64,000 bases of DNA from Cryptomeria japonica (GCF_030272615.1 NC_081414.1:916927509-916991508); one strand, 5' to 3'. Shown: positions 23,021 through 36,288, numbered from the stretch's first letter. The notes: a model not told the origin generated them from the sequence alone. Numbers and translations are program-made.

Positions 23021-24069
23021 TGTGTCACATTTCAGGCTAACTTATCAACACAAGTGAGTAATTCTAACTAAAAATTAATTTTAGTAAAACATATGGTTGA
23101 TATAGATTCATTATAGCTAAGTTATATATGAACCACAACTTTTCCAATTGGAAGTGTCTATTAAATGTATATTTTATACCACTTTGGGTCTAATTACCTA
23201 AAATAATAATAAAATAAAAAAACTTGATGTTTCAACAACTTGTAAAAATACCCTTTTATAGATCTATAAGTAAATTTTCCAAAATATATATCTTTTAATA
23301 TTTAAATTAGTTTTTTATATTTTATATTTTATTTTTATTGAAAGTAGGTCATCAACACTAAACTATAAGGTTGATTATCTTGTTAAGGAAAAATACTAAA
23401 ATTTATTTAATTTTTTTTTAGAAAAATATGATGCAGTAGAGAAAGGAATCTATGTCAAGATGATATAATTATATTATAATTTGGATAAATAATTAAGAAA
23501 AAAGCTGGTGGGAATTGGAAAGAGTTATATTTCAGCACATGTAACTTTTCAAATTTATTGAAAAATATATATTTATAAAAAATTGTAAAAAATATATCCA
23601 TGCACTGAAGTTTCAAGTTATCAATATACGCAAAAAAATTGATGAAAAAAATACAAAAAATTACTAATTAAAGTGTGGTGGCTTGTATAACTTCAATTTC
23701 AATATTTTATCAATAGCTAAATTATAGTGTTTACTTTATAAAAAACTACATTCAAATAATCTTTTTAAATTTTGTTAAAATTACAAACATAAAATAGAAA
23801 AAAGAATATAAATTTAATTAGTTTACATCATTTCAAAATTCAAAACATATATTTTAGTTTCTATTGATTTACTTTAAAAATTTGTATCAACATTGACCAT
23901 TTCCTTTATAAAAGTGTGACACAACTTTGGACTTTTACCCAGTGATGATCTATAATTGCTTTAAATTTGGATCATTAGGGGCACACAATTGATAAGCTTC
24001 CAATGAACATAATTGGGCCACAAATCCATTAGCTCCTTTCTTAAAAAAAAAATTCATTTGATGAGATGT
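23021..24069. other. AT-rich region without a recognisable gene
   Basis: Strongly AT-rich, with poly-A/T runs and no domain-bearing frame in six frames. I see no clear repeats or element ends. Confidence 0.55.
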
Positions 24070-25174
24070 TGGTGCAGGAGCACCCTGGGGACTTAGGTTT
24101 GGCCAATAGGGTCAAAATTTGTGTTTCTTGTTTATTTTGTGTTCTTTTATACAAATAAGGCCATCTGAGGCCATTTTGATGTATTGGGACCTAATTGTGC
24201 AAGTTTGAGGTTCATTGGGCAAAACGTGTCAAAGTTGTAAAAAGTTGTCATTTTGTCATGACAACTTTTGCATTTTTTGTAACAACTTTTCAGACATATG
24301 GTTGGGAAACTGGTTAAAGGTTTTGGTAATTTGATAGTGTAATCCTCTTGGATTGGCATAAGTAGGCCTTTGGCATGCCATCCAAGCTTGGTTGGTTGAA
24401 TTTTGAAGAATTTTCTTAATAAGATTGAAGTTTCTTGTGCATTTTTGGACGTTGCAGTCTGATTTCTTATATTTTTCACTATGAAATATTTCTTATTGTT
24501 ATTGGAAGCCTATTTTATATGATAGGGGATTGAATCCTCTCAATTATTACTTTGGTTTCATTTAAATCCATGGAGTTTTGATCTAGTTACACACATTTTT
24601 GTAAAATTTGCCAAAACCCTAGATAAGGGTAACCAGTGGCATCAAAATAATATATTTTTGGTTATTGCCATGTTAGAAACTCTCAAAAATGAGTGGGATG
24701 ACCATTGCAAATATGTATTTTTGAACATGTTCCATGTTTTACAAGTCTCCAAAATCATGTGTGGTACATGCTTATATGGATGTTAGTCTGATATTGTTGA
24801 TGTATTAGACTTGTGTGGCAATGAGAAGAGGTCTTGAAGGTGTAAATGCAAGGTAAAACCCTTGGGGTTTGGAGGAAGGCAATGAGGCTAGTGTAAGGGG
24901 CTGGTGTAGATCCTTCCTAAGGTATTGTGGCCCTTGGGTAGGCCAAAACATCCAACTAAGAATGATTGTCCCTAGATAGTGTTTGACTGCTCCAAATTAA
25001 CTAGTGAACTAGAAGGAGATTGATTTCTAAAGTCAAGAGAGATATTTCTTTATGGTTGGAGCTTGAGAATGGAGTAGGGAGATCCTACATTATCCTCTTA
25101 TTTAAGAATCCCACTACTATGAGTGTTTGTGGGGCAGTAAAACTAGCAAGTGGATGACAAGAAATGATTACTTG
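24070..25174 (+). repeat. LTR-like sequence related to the chromovirus A LTR start
   Basis: It starts TGGTGCAGGAGCACC, identical for 15 bases to the 3' LTR start of chromovirus A. A TATA-like tcttttatacaaataagg follows near 24145, and gttgtcattttg words resemble those in the A LTR. No polypurine tract precedes it and I could not fix its end, so it may be a solo or truncated LTR. The end given is only where the next element begins. Confidence 0.45.
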
Positions 25175-25179
25175 AGTGG

Positions 25180-25990
25180 TGTAGTCACCAAAAAGAGTAC
25201 GTCCTCAAAGAGAATAGTCTGGACCATGCAGCAAATAAAACACACCACAACCAACTCAATACAATGGAGGCAATGTAGAATCAAACTTTCTTTATATCAA
25301 GAATTCAAATACAACTAGTCGACAACATGCAGGCTTACAAGATTCGACACACAGGCTTAATTATAATATAGTATCCAGGCTCAACCAAGAATGTGAGTCA
25401 ACTCTGGACCTCCTAACCTTTAGATTGATCTCCTATATTTGTCTTGCCAAAATCTATGTCTACTTTCTTGTTTACATAGATTTATATGATATTCATAGCT
25501 CAAGGATGATCTACATCAATGCAAGAAGGAACAATCATCGATGAAGAAGATATAATGTGTAAAACAAAGCTGACCTCTGCCAAAGGAATTCCTCCGGAAA
25601 ATACATAGAATGAGGTGCGGACTGAAAGGAAGGTCAACCACAATCCAAGGAATGTTGAAAGAAATAAAATTAGGCTTTGAAAGCTACAAAAATAATCTGT
25701 AAGGTTCTTCATTTAGCAAAATAGGTCCAATTGGTTCCGGCGCTTTGAGCTAGAAAACTATCCTAGATTCTAGAAGTGATAACTTGTCGGAAATAGATCC
25801 AAACATCCTATAGACCTAGTATAAGGTAGATGAACATATCCAAAAACAAAATCTAGCTCCACAAGATCCAGTGTGAAAATGAAGTAATACACTGAAAGAA
25901 ATATTGAAACTGCAAAATAGAAAGGAAAATAGAAAGAAACTGTTTTTGGTTGATGCAAGATTTCCAGGAACTAGGGATGCTCCTACATCA
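25180..25990 (-). repeat. 3' LTR of chromovirus F
   Basis: 811 bp. Its start is directly downstream of the chromodomain frame. Its end (ggtgactaca on the minus strand) was placed by comparison with the ends of the E LTRs (ctacatca, gcatca, after a shared tccttgagga phrase). The start is surer than the end. Confidence 0.7.
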
Positions 25991-26011
25991 AACATTTGAG
26001 GTTGATGACAA

Positions 26012-27440
26012 GTGAGTCCCTCACTTTGAAGGGGTCAGAGGAAAACCAAGATAGTCTACCTCTGCCTAAGAAATCCATGATGAGTCTTCAACTAGTCTAT
26101 CCTTCCACTTCACAAGATAATATTTGTATTGTTTTCTTTGGGTGCTACACTCAACTATACTATCCACAATGTCTTCAATCTGGTCAGGTACCCTCTAGGG
26201 TATTTTCTTCTGTAAGTTTTCTACATTGTCTTCTTTGAATTCTGCCTCATGATACTAATGTAGGTCTACAATGTTGAATATAGGCGAAATACCCAAAGTA
26301 ATAGGTAACTCCACTTCATATGCATTTTCAGAACTAAATTTATTCAAGATCTTACAAGGTCCAAACTTCTTTATCTTCAACTTATTGTAGGTTCCAACTG
26401 GAAAAAAATATTTTCTCAGATATACCATCACTTCATCTCCAACTTCAAATTCCTTGTGTCTCCTCTTTCATTTTCTTTCTCCTTATACTTACTATTCATG
26501 TCCTCCAAATGCTACTTGACTTGAGTATGTACTATCTTCATATGTTCTACAAATTCTTTCACTTCTACACTCCTTTTATCTTCATTATTGATGTCTCTCA
26601 ACTCTGATATGCCTCTAGGGTGTATTTCGGTAACAATCTCAAATGGTGTTCTTATGGTACTCCTATTCACTGAATTGTTGTAGGCAAACTCTTCTTGTGC
26701 AATAATCAAGTCCCAACTTCCGATTTTCTCTCCAACTAAACATCTCAACAAATTTTCCAAACTCCTATTTACTACTTTTGTTTGTCCATCAATATGTGGG
26801 TGAAAAGTAGAACTGAATTTCAAATCTATCTTCATCTTCTTCCAAAGTGTCCTCCAAAAATATCCAACAAATTTAGTGTCTCTGTCAGAAACTATGCTCT
26901 TAGGTAATCCATCTAGTCTCACCACCTCTTTGAAAAATAGGTCATCTATATGCATTACATCTATTGTCTTCTTACAAGGTATGAAATGTGCCATTTTTTA
27001 GAATGTATCCACCATCATAAATATAGAATCATTTCCTCTATATGTTCTAGGTAATCCAAGTATAAAATCCATGCTTATGTCGTACCAAGGTCTCTTCCGA
27101 AGTGTCAAAGGCTTATACAATCCAATATTCTGACTGCTACCTTTTGCAAGGATAAATTCTACAAATCTACACAAATTTATTGACATCCTTATGAATCGAA
27201 GGCCAAAAGTAATTCTCACTAACTAAGGCTACCGTCTTATCAACACCAAAGTGTCCTACGAATCCTGCACTATGCTTCTCTTTTATCAGATTCTCCATCA
27301 TCGAGCTCCTAGGTATTCACAACTGGGTTCCTTTGAACAACATCTCATCTTGAATGAAATAATTTAGCCACTTGCTCCTATCCACCATAACTGGTTCTTT
27401 ACAAGCTTTCCAAGGTTCTGCAAAATCCGGGTCATCTAGT
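26012..27440 (-). pseudogene. Chromovirus F integrase and chromodomain
   Basis: From 27440 downward: the RNase H end and zinc-finger region (LIKEKHSAGFVGHFGVDKT, near 27290), then the integrase core with D ([13 protein letters not shown]), D (VSDRDTKFVGYF) and E expected in GQTKVVNRSL. That E is replaced by K, so the third catalytic residue is lost. A stop sits after FMMVDTF near 26995-26997. The C-terminal part changes frame near 26510. The chromodomain (QYKYYLVKWKDRLVEDSSW, about 26041-26135) has one TAG after WIS. Confidence 0.85.
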
Positions 27441-28519
27441 GATTTTTTTAGTGGTTAATATTCGCCAATTGGCTATTTTTTGAAAATTGGGAATCAAAAT
27501 TTGGCTAATAAGTTCAATTTTTAAGGTGACTCGAATCACCACATTTTTACAAATTTTTATTTTAGTGTTATTTAAATCGCCAGACAATTTATTTTTTAAT
27601 TTTTTTTTAACTCAAAGATTTGCCATAATATTTGATGCATGATTGCATTAGATTCACCAATATTTTAAATTTCTTGTAGAAATCTAAATCAATTCGCCGA
27701 TAATATATCATGATCATTAGTTACTATAGAGTTATATCATTAATCTTTAGTTGCCACCTTTTATTTAAAATATAATCTAGTGACCTTCATTGTATTCCAT
27801 GAAGTAAATTGTACTTACAAGTTGTAATGCTCATGAGGGTTGAAATTACTTTTGAATTGTTGACCTCAAAGAAAATTAATGGTCTAAAAGCAATTTTTGG
27901 CCCTATGAGTATTACAAATTGTTGGTACATTTTATCTCACAAAATATAAAGAGAGCTATTAGATTATTTTAAATTAATGGTAGATACTAAATGAAGTAGA
28001 GTCTACCCCTTAAACTCATTAATAATTTCCACATTCAGGCCTCTACTTTTCTATAATTTTTTTTTTTTAAATGAAAAGATTTGCAATAGTAATTAATGCA
28101 TACTCTTATTATTTTTCGAGATTCACCAATATTTTCTACCAAAAAAAATTGATATATAAAAATTCACCAGTAAAATTAATATTTTTCTTTAAAAAAGCGA
28201 AAGATTCGCGAATAAAAAATTATTATCATTATTTTTAAAAATTAAATATTCGCCAAGATTTTATACAACTTTTTGAGAGGGGGTTTCTTAAACTTTTTAC
28301 TAGGGTCAAACCTGATACAAAGTTTTTCAACTCCTCAAAACCCAATACGTCCACTCTCATCTCTATCAGAAAATTCCTCATTGAAGTCTAACATGGTCTC
28401 TTTGCTTAGCCCTATGTTGGCTATTTTTTGGACCTTTTTGTTCTTTTCGTTTAAAAAATTTATTACAATAGGTTATTTACTCTACAAAGTGTTTTTGATA
28501 TTAAGAATGATTAATATTG
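27441..28519. other. AT-rich stretch with recurrent attcgcca/attcacca words
   Basis: No coding support. Words of the form attcgcca, gattcacca, aatcgccag and gattcgcga recur about eleven times from 27459 to 28250, nearly all on the same strand, starting near ttaatattcgccaa and ending near aaatattcgccaag. This may be one non-coding element with related ends or a degenerate repeat. I do not recognise it. Confidence 0.45.
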
Positions 28520-28769
28520 TTAATATGTTGTTTTGATTAATTAAAAATGAGTTTTTGGAAGGAACCTGGAACCTTGATTACATATCAAGAGGAAGATAAT
28601 GCCTTAAAGCAACAAGAAATAACAGTGCCTGGACACCCATACAAAGATCAGATCCCAGAAAAATAAAAAGGGATCACAAGACAAAAAGAACATCACAAGA
28701 CAACCTAAGGACAACACAAATACAACACCAAGACAACACAAAGACAAGAACAGCTAGATGTTTATTATG

Positions 28770-30494
28770 AGTTCTTCCACATGAACAACCATCTGCTTCA
28801 TATTGACCGCAGAGTTTGTCATATCATCGAGCTCTTTTTCCTTGATGCTCTCCTGCTTCCGGGTGTTGGCCCTTGTTCTTTTTTCATGACCCATCTTCTT
28901 TGTCTGATCCTTCTCATATTCCTTACCTTTAATCTATTCAAATTTATTTATCAACATGTTAACATGCTCGACAATGGTCTTGAGGATCTGAAAATATTTC
29001 TCAGCAATCCTCTTCACAGTAACCTCCATCTTATCCACTATATTGATAAGGTTGTTCAAGTTAATTTACAGACCTATATCATCTCTGATTCCTTCCACCT
29101 CCTTCACCTTCTTTTTCATTTATAGAATTTTACTAACCATTGCTTCAGTAGCCTCAACCTTGTTAATAGCAAACATTAATTCTTTGACATTTGTAGATAG
29201 AGGCTTCTCACCCATGGTTGCCCTTTTGATCATATTGAGATCAGTCTTCAAATCAGCAATCTCTATCGCCATTTTGCTAATGACCTCATAGAAACCATTG
29301 ATGCTATCATTACCTATGGCACCTTGGTAGACATTTTGATTTCCCATGTTGGTCTCCTGACCCTCATTCTTCATTCTCTGTGTGTTCAGGTTCTCCCCAT
29401 GGTTAACATCCAACATTTCATCTTCCTCCTTACCCTTGTTCTTGTCCATTTTTTCAGCCTTAGAATCCTCATCAAAAGAAATAATAATCTTCCTTTTCAC
29501 CTTATTTATCTCCTTACTGGTCTTCTTGATCCTTTGGGTTTCCTTACCCATTCCCTTTCTCTTCTTACTTTTTATGATTTTATCATTAAAAGACTCCTCA
29601 TCAGAGTTTGAAAGATCAAAGTCCACATCAGTCCCCTTACTCTTTCCCTTGGTCTTCCCTTGTTGCTAAAATCTTTAGACTCACCCTCAATTTTAGAATA
29701 GAGATTGAACCCACTATCCTCACTTTCAGTATCATCATCCCTAATTTTTTTTCCTTTACTAACGGGTTTCTCAATAATTTTCCCTTTCAACATCTTGTAA
29801 ACTAAAACCATTAAACCCTAGTGAAGGGCGTGATCTCTTTGAGAATCTTTCTGCATTTCACGAATAGTATGATCCATAGAGCAAGAAAGATAGTAAGGTG
29901 GACTAACCTTATCACTATGGCAAAAGTGGTTGAGAAGCACAAAGTGATGCCCATAAGCCCTTGTGAATCTCTTGTCTAGAGTAATGTAGCTGATGTTGGC
30001 AAACAACATAAATCTCCATGGCCTATAAATACACTTAGGGGAATAGTAGGGATTATCCACCTTCACCAATTTCCTTTTTTCACCATCCATGATAGAAAAC
30101 CTTCCGCAACCTTGTCAGACACACTTTGATCTCTGTAAAAATTCATACCTTCTTTTACCATACCCGTATCTTCCACAATGGCATCGTCATCCACTTGCAT
30201 CATCTAGGTGTCGACAAGAATCTTACCACTCTTCCAGGTTTTTATGAAATGCTTAGTGATAGTAGGGTCTTTGTGACAAAGCCTTTCCATAAAAACATTC
30301 AAACCTCCTTCTTGATGTATCTCCCATACTTCATTGTTTTTCTTCCAATTTGAGCAAGAATCCGGTTCAAACATCTTTTTATTTCCCCCCATTTTATCCT
30401 TAAATTCCCAATTATTCCTTATCGCAACTTTGTTATTTTCTCTTCGAGCTCTGTGAAAAAACCTAACAATTTTATTGTTGTTATGCAGAGCCAC
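28770..30494 (-). pseudogene. Extra ORF group at the LINE 3' end, unrecognised conifer-like family
   Basis: Same strand as ORF2 and inside the LINE boundaries. Fragments in order: DPTITKHFIKTWKSGKILVD, GMVKEGMNFYRDQ, KRFTRAYGHHFVLLNHFCHS, PPYYLSCSMDHTIREM, then a long charged tail (29626-29120: KSKKRKGMGKETQRIKKTSK, acidic stretches, ISKMAIEIADLKTDLNMIKR coiled coil). The pattern (a fold with RFTR.YG.H..LLNHF, then a charged coiled-coil tail) resembles transposon-associated plant proteins of the putative plant transposon protein/PMD-like kind. This is from memory of family style, not a search. Frameshifts lie near 30200, 29815 and 29626. Confidence 0.5.
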
Positions 30495-30599
30495 CTAGAA
30501 TCTGTGCCAAATAAATATGATATGACAAATAAAACAAGCCTCGTCACCATTATGATGAATCATAGACAAATGAGGAAAAGGCATTATAGGTCATGATTA

Positions 30600-33500
30600 G
30601 CTAACACACGTTGCTTCATCTAGATCCGGTCCAGTTCAATCAAATATTTTGCCTCACACTTGAGATTACTCTCACCATAAAGGGTAATAATTTTATCAGA
30701 GCGGCAAACCAGGTTGGCAGCCTAGTCAAGACATTTGTTGGCTTTTCTATATGCATGTGTGAAAATACATATTTCAAAGGTTTCACTTATATCATTCGTA
30801 GTTTCAATGGCATTGTGTATATACCAAGAGAGAGGGAAAACATTATTCAAGCAGTTAATAATGTTCAAAGAATCACCTTCACCCCACACTTTAGTGCAAT
30901 TTGAGTCTTCAGCTAGAACCAACCCCTAATAAGAAGGAATGGCCTCAACAACATGATTGGCTTGGTGACCTATTGGAATAAATTTGATAGCTTTACATAC
31001 TCCCCCTTCATCTCTTAATACCACACCACACCCTACATTACCAGGATTAGCCTTGGAAGCTCCATTGAAATTGATTTTCATCCATCCTTGAGGGGGACAT
31101 TCCCATATCACCTCTTCTCTAGGATTAGCATGTATGATTTCACTCCCCTTTATTCTCCAATTTTAAAAATTGATGTTATCACCTTCATCTTTGGGATTCA
31201 TTATTCCACCGGTGATGTAGAGGTTCTCCACCACATGTCTTTTGATTTTCTCAAAAATAATTTGAGCTTTTGATGCCTTATCTCTGAACACTCTACCATT
31301 TCTCTCTTTCTAGATTCCCCAACAAATATGAGGTAAAGCAAATTTCCATAGCAGATTAATTGAAATGTTCTTCGATGGGTGGAACCAGGAATTGAAGACA
31401 TCTTGGACAACTTCAGGGGAGACCCATCTGACATTCAAGTTGTCCAAGCATCTAGCCCAAATATCCGCAAAGAAAGGGCAATGGATAAACATGTGATTAA
31501 TGGTTTCCTCATTCTGCATACAAAGAAGACAAATACTAGGCAAACAAAAGCCTCTTATTTTGAGATTTTTGTTCGTCATAATCTTGTTTTGAAGAAAAGT
31601 ACAGAAATAAATATTAATTTTAGGGATAAGACCTTTCAACCAAGCATTAGCCCAACATGGACTATCTTGACTAGAATATTGCTGAAAATAAAGAGAGGAG
31701 ACAAAAAATTTACCATCAACAGTAAATTTACAGATAAGATGGTCCTTGTCATCAACCACCATCATAGATTTCATAATTTTATTTAGATGCTCAAGAGAAG
31801 GATCAACAGTGGATAGGTCCTTCCACTGACCTAAATTCCAGTAGTTAGCCACAGTAGTACCAAATTTTTCCTTACACTGATCCTGAAACTTGCCCCAATC
31901 AAGATTTTCACTAATGGGAGAGTCTAACAACCAAGTGCCTTCCCAAAATTTAATAAAATTACCCTTCCCCACCTTCCATTTCACTCCTTTGAGTATTGTA
32001 TCTCTATTTCTAGTGACATTTTTCTAGATGTTAGAGCCAATCAGAATATCTTCAGCCTTGAGGAAACTATGAAGGGTCTGGAGCTGTCTTTTATACATAT
32101 TATCCCATATCAGTTTCCATTCTCCCTTAGTTTTATAACCTCTCCATATCTTCTTAGCCATGAGAAACTCATCCATATCTCTTATTCTTCTAAGACCAAG
32201 TCCTCCTTTTCTTATAGGTTTGCACACCTTGTCCCATGCAATCAAATTTATTCTCTTCTTTTCCTCAACCCCAGTCCATAGAAAGGTTCTTTGAATTTTT
32301 TCAATAGCCTCTACAAACTTAACAAGAATTTCAAAAAGACTGATGGCATAAAGAGGGATACTCTGGAGAGTGGATTTCAGAAGATGGACCTTTCCCGCTT
32401 GATTGAGAAAAGAACCTTTCCATCCAACTAACTTCTTATGAACTTTATCCACCAGAGCACCCCAAAAGGTATCATGAGGAACCTGACATAAAGGGAGCCC
32501 AAGATAGGAAGTAGAGAGATTCCTAATTTGGCTACCCAAAATATTACTAATCTTTGTCTATCTTCTCTCTGGGGTGTTTATGAAATAAACAAAACTTTTA
32601 GACCAATTAATCAGTTGAGCAGTTGCACTCCCATATCTATCCAAAGCTTTCTTTAAGATTATAGAATCTTTCATAGAAGAATTCCCCATAACAATTGAAT
32701 CATCCACAAATTGTTGATGAGAACACACTTGGTCAACAGATGAAGGTTTAAGCCCTCTAAACTCTCCCTTCTCAACAAGTTTTCCAATAAATCTACCCAA
32801 GCATTCCACCATGATTATGAAAAGAATAGGGGAGAGAGGATCCCCTGTCTAAGACCCCTGGAGGACTTGAAAAAGGGTGAGGGAGGCCCATTGACCAGCA
32901 TAGAAAAAGAACCAGAGGAAACCAATTGTATAATAAGATAGATGCTTCTTGAAAAAAATCCAAAGGTTGAAAGAACAGTCTGCATAAAGCCCCAATCAAC
33001 TCTATCACGGGCTTTAGATAAGTCAAGATTCAAAAGAAAACCTTCTTTTTTAGCCCTAGAAAGAGAATGAATGTTCTCATGGACCGTGATTATTGAGTCC
33101 AAAATTTGCCTCCCAGGGACAAACCCACTTTGCTGGGGAGATATAATCAAGGGGAGCACAGTTAGAATTTTAGAGGTCACGACTTTAGAGATAATCTTGT
33201 ACAGGGAATTACATAGGCTTATAGGTCTAAAAAGATCCATGGAGTCAGCCCACATCTTCTTGGGAATAAGAGAAACGAAAGTACCATTCAATTCTTTCAG
33301 AATTCTCCTAGAACCAAAGAATTCTTTCACAGCACTGGATACCTCCCTTCCAACAATATGCCAATACATTTGAAAAAAAACATCGAGAAGCCATCCGGGC
33401 CTGGGGCATTATTACCTTTGAAAAGAATTGACATCTTTCAAAATCTCATCATTATTACGGATAGTAGTAATATAGGAATTTTGGTCAGCATCCAAGATAG

Positions 33501-35553
33501 AAGGGATGCATTGCAGAAGATGACTTTGAGCTTGAAGGTCTAGATTCTGATCCTTAGTCAAAAGATTGGAGAAAAACTCTAGAGAAACTTTCCTCATTGA
33601 ATCTTCATTATCAATAATTCTACCATTGACTTTAAGCTTAAACATCCTGTTGATAGCCTTGTGTGTCAAAGTGGACATATGAAAGTGTTTATGGTGAAAA
33701 TGGACAACAATAATAACAATATTGAAAGGCTAAATGAATTTAACCACAAAACCCTAGCCTAACAACAACAAAGATCCACCATAACATATGAAGATTACCT
33801 AAGACAATGCAAATCAAATGAAATCACAAAGATCATACCATCACATGTCCAATAGGGTTTAGATCTCCATTCTTCCTATCTCCATTGATCTTGCTTGATA
33901 TATTTGCTCTCAGATTTTATGTGCACAAGAGCTCAACAAAGATCGGAATGTGGTTGCAAGTAGGATCGTAGTGTAGTCAAGTGCATAAAATGATTAGCTA
34001 GGTTGATTAGCATGATTGATTAGGTTGATTAGGGTTTGATAATGAAGGAAGCATCTCCTTATATAGAAGACACAAATATGAAATGGAGGGATAAGATTGA
34101 GAGGTGTAAAAGGAGGTCGGCTATGATTAGAGGGTAGGTAGAAGAAATAATAAAATATTGAAAGAGGTAGGTAGTGTAGGAATTAAGAGATGAATGACAT
34201 GTGTCATGGATAGAAAAGGTTAATGAATTAATTAAATAAATAAATATTTATTTAATTAATAGAAGAAATGAGTTCAATTAAATAAATAAATATTTATTTA
34301 ATTTAGGAAAAGGATAATTTAAATAAATAAATGTATTTATTCAAATGAGAAATAAGGCTAGAAGAGGATAAATGAATTAATTAAATAAATAAAGATTTAT
34401 TTAATTAAAAGAAGAATTAGGCTTAGATAATTAAATAAATAAAATATTTATTTAATTAGACATGACAATTTTGGGTGTCTACAGAAAGTATTTGGTATTT
34501 CTATCCCCCTCCCTCAATCATATATTTCTCGATCTCTGTTTCCAGAAGGTTTCTTCTTTGGCTATGATATCATGATATATCATAAGGATCTCATCTTCAG
34601 CTTCTCTAGAGACATTGTTGTAGCCATTATTTTGAATCTCATCCTGGATATCTTTCAGATCTAAGAGAGTGGCAGCTTTGGAGACAAAAATGTTCCCAAA
34701 GGAGTCCTTATTCCATCTTTTAACATTATCTTTCACAAACTTCAACTTTTTGACCTTTTTGACCACCTTATACATAGCATTTCCTACAACTCTAACCTGC
34801 CACTGGTCCTTGATTTTTCTTTCAAGGTCCAGGTGTTTGGTCCACATTCCTTCAAATCTATAAGGGAAATGTCTCCTTCCTTACTAGGGATTAGCATTAA
34901 AAGATATAGGATAATGATCAGACTGACCTTGATATGAGTAGATAAAGAACAAAAGTAGGAATTAAACTAGTGATGAGAGACTAAATCTCTATCAAGCCTA
35001 ACCTGAATTAAATCTTCACTACTCCTTCTGTTGGTCCATGTGTATTTAAACCCTTGCAAATCCAAATCATGGAGAGCATGGTTAATAATGAACTCCATCA
35101 AGTCCAATCTGCTATCCAGATTGGTTTGGCTTCCTCCCTTCTTCTCATTTTCTCTCAGAGGGGTATTGAAATCCCCCATAATAATCTAGCTATCTTCAGC
35201 AAATTTACTTCTAATCGATGATAGGTTCTTCCAGAAAACACTTCTACTATCTTTAGTGTTATGGCATACACATTAGTCAAGACCCATGAAGTACCATCTT
35301 TCAGATGCTTAAATCTAATACAAGCCATATTGTTATTTTGAATCAACACCTCTCCCTTAACATTATTATTCCAAAAAGTAACTATACCCCCAGAAGCCCC
35401 TTCAAAACTACCACCACTAACTCCCCCATCACTAAACATTTTCAAACATTCAACCTTCTCCCTAGACATTTTAGTTTCCTGAATCATAATAACATCCAGG
35501 TTTTTGTCTCTACTCATACTTTTTATTAAATCTTGTTTATGAGGATTATTCAA
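30600..35553 (-). pseudogene. LINE ORF2: endonuclease, RT, zinc domain, RNase H
   Basis: Endonuclease: VIMIQETKMS, GASGGIVTFWNN and, after a frame change, IIMGDFNTPL (35553-34967). Linker: LDLKDIQDEIQNNGY and ETFWKQRSR (34847-34518), interrupted by the solo LTR, then HKAINRMFKLKVNGRIID (33678-33412). RT: NAPGPDGF near 33400, SLIPKKMWADSMDLFRPISL, QQSGFVPGRQILD, GLRQGILSPL and QQFVDDSIVMG with the catalytic DD (33369-32558). Zinc-binding domain: CLPSICLLCMQNEETINHMF (31984-31310). RNase H: KINFNGASKANPG, where the first catalytic Asp is Asn (31111 downward), and HAYRKANKCLD. Many stops and shifts are present. ORF2 nicks DNA and copies LINE RNA at the break. This copy is dead. Confidence 0.9.
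33686..34483 (-). mobile_element. Solo Tat LTR inside LINE ORF2
   Basis: 798 bp with TG..CA ends (element orientation TGTAGACACC..CATAAACA) and a perfect 5-bp target duplication gaaag (33681-33685, 34484-34488). Homologous throughout to the LTR at 6000-6780, including the aaataaata/tatttattt modules. When it and one gaaag are removed, the LINE frame reads through GDRNTKYFHMSTLTHKAINR. A solo LTR arises by recombination between the two LTRs of a complete element. Confidence 0.95.
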
Positions 35554-36288
35554 TCCTTAAATATTCCAAGAAATAATCTTCATGGTTTTTTGGAAATACT
35601 TGCTTCAAAGATGGTTCTTTGAGTACCATCAGCTAGATTCTTACTGGATTCTATGGCCCTCTTCTTTGCATTTGAATATCTTCCAGGTGATGTGTGCTGA
35701 GCCCCCACATCCCCTAGTCTACTTCTGGTGTTTCTGGTAGTTAGATAGTTGTTATTATTATTATTATTTTGTTCTTGCCTTTTCTATTTTCCTCCAATAT
35801 TTCAACCTCCTCCCAATTTATCCCACTCTTTCTCAGAGCCTTGTTTATGTCTTCTTCATTTCCCCATATTGAAGCATTTTCCTCTGGGATATTATCATGT
35901 TGAGCATCTTGAAACCAACTTACTCCATTTTCTGACCTCGAAGAGTTAGGAACATCTCCCTCCTCCTTATTGTCCTTGGTTTGACTGTCTCCCTTATCAA
36001 TCTGACTACTTTCCCACTTTTCACTCTCAGCTATATTCTGATCTATTGTGTCCTTTTGGTCACTTAGGTAGTTGCCTTGTGAGTTCTTCTCACCATCATT
36101 AGAATACTTTCCACTTTTCTCCTGCTCGTTTTCCTGCTAGAAAATCTTATCTTCCATTCTATCAACCGTCTCACTTCCTGTTTTCCTGGTTAATTCCTCC
36201 TCATTTCTTCCCATCTGGGACTGTTTCTCCTAATCCGAACCTTCAGAAGGAAGAGCCTTCAAAGGTTTTTTTGTTTTTTTATCTGGGT

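Larger units (their letters stand above)
25180..27440 (-). mobile_element. Chromovirus F, 5'-truncated (integrase, chromodomain, 3' LTR)
   Basis: The LTR lies at 25180-25990. In element orientation it starts TGATGTAGGAGCATCC and continues to AATCTTGCATCAACC, the same terminal pattern as elements B and E. Just inside are a chromodomain and then integrase. Homology is lost near 27440, so RT, protease, gag and the 5' LTR are absent. F is the only member of this LTR group in the window with enzyme domains. Confidence 0.85.

Noticed and set aside
25175-27455. agtgg at both sides of chromovirus F as a target duplication
   Set aside because: F lacks its 5' half, so a real duplication cannot flank the break at 27440; a 5-bp match is likely chance.
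29043-29669. Plus-strand Leu/Ser/Phe-rich frames resembling membrane proteins
   Set aside because: They are the reverse of the Lys/Glu-rich tail on the minus strand (29120-29626).
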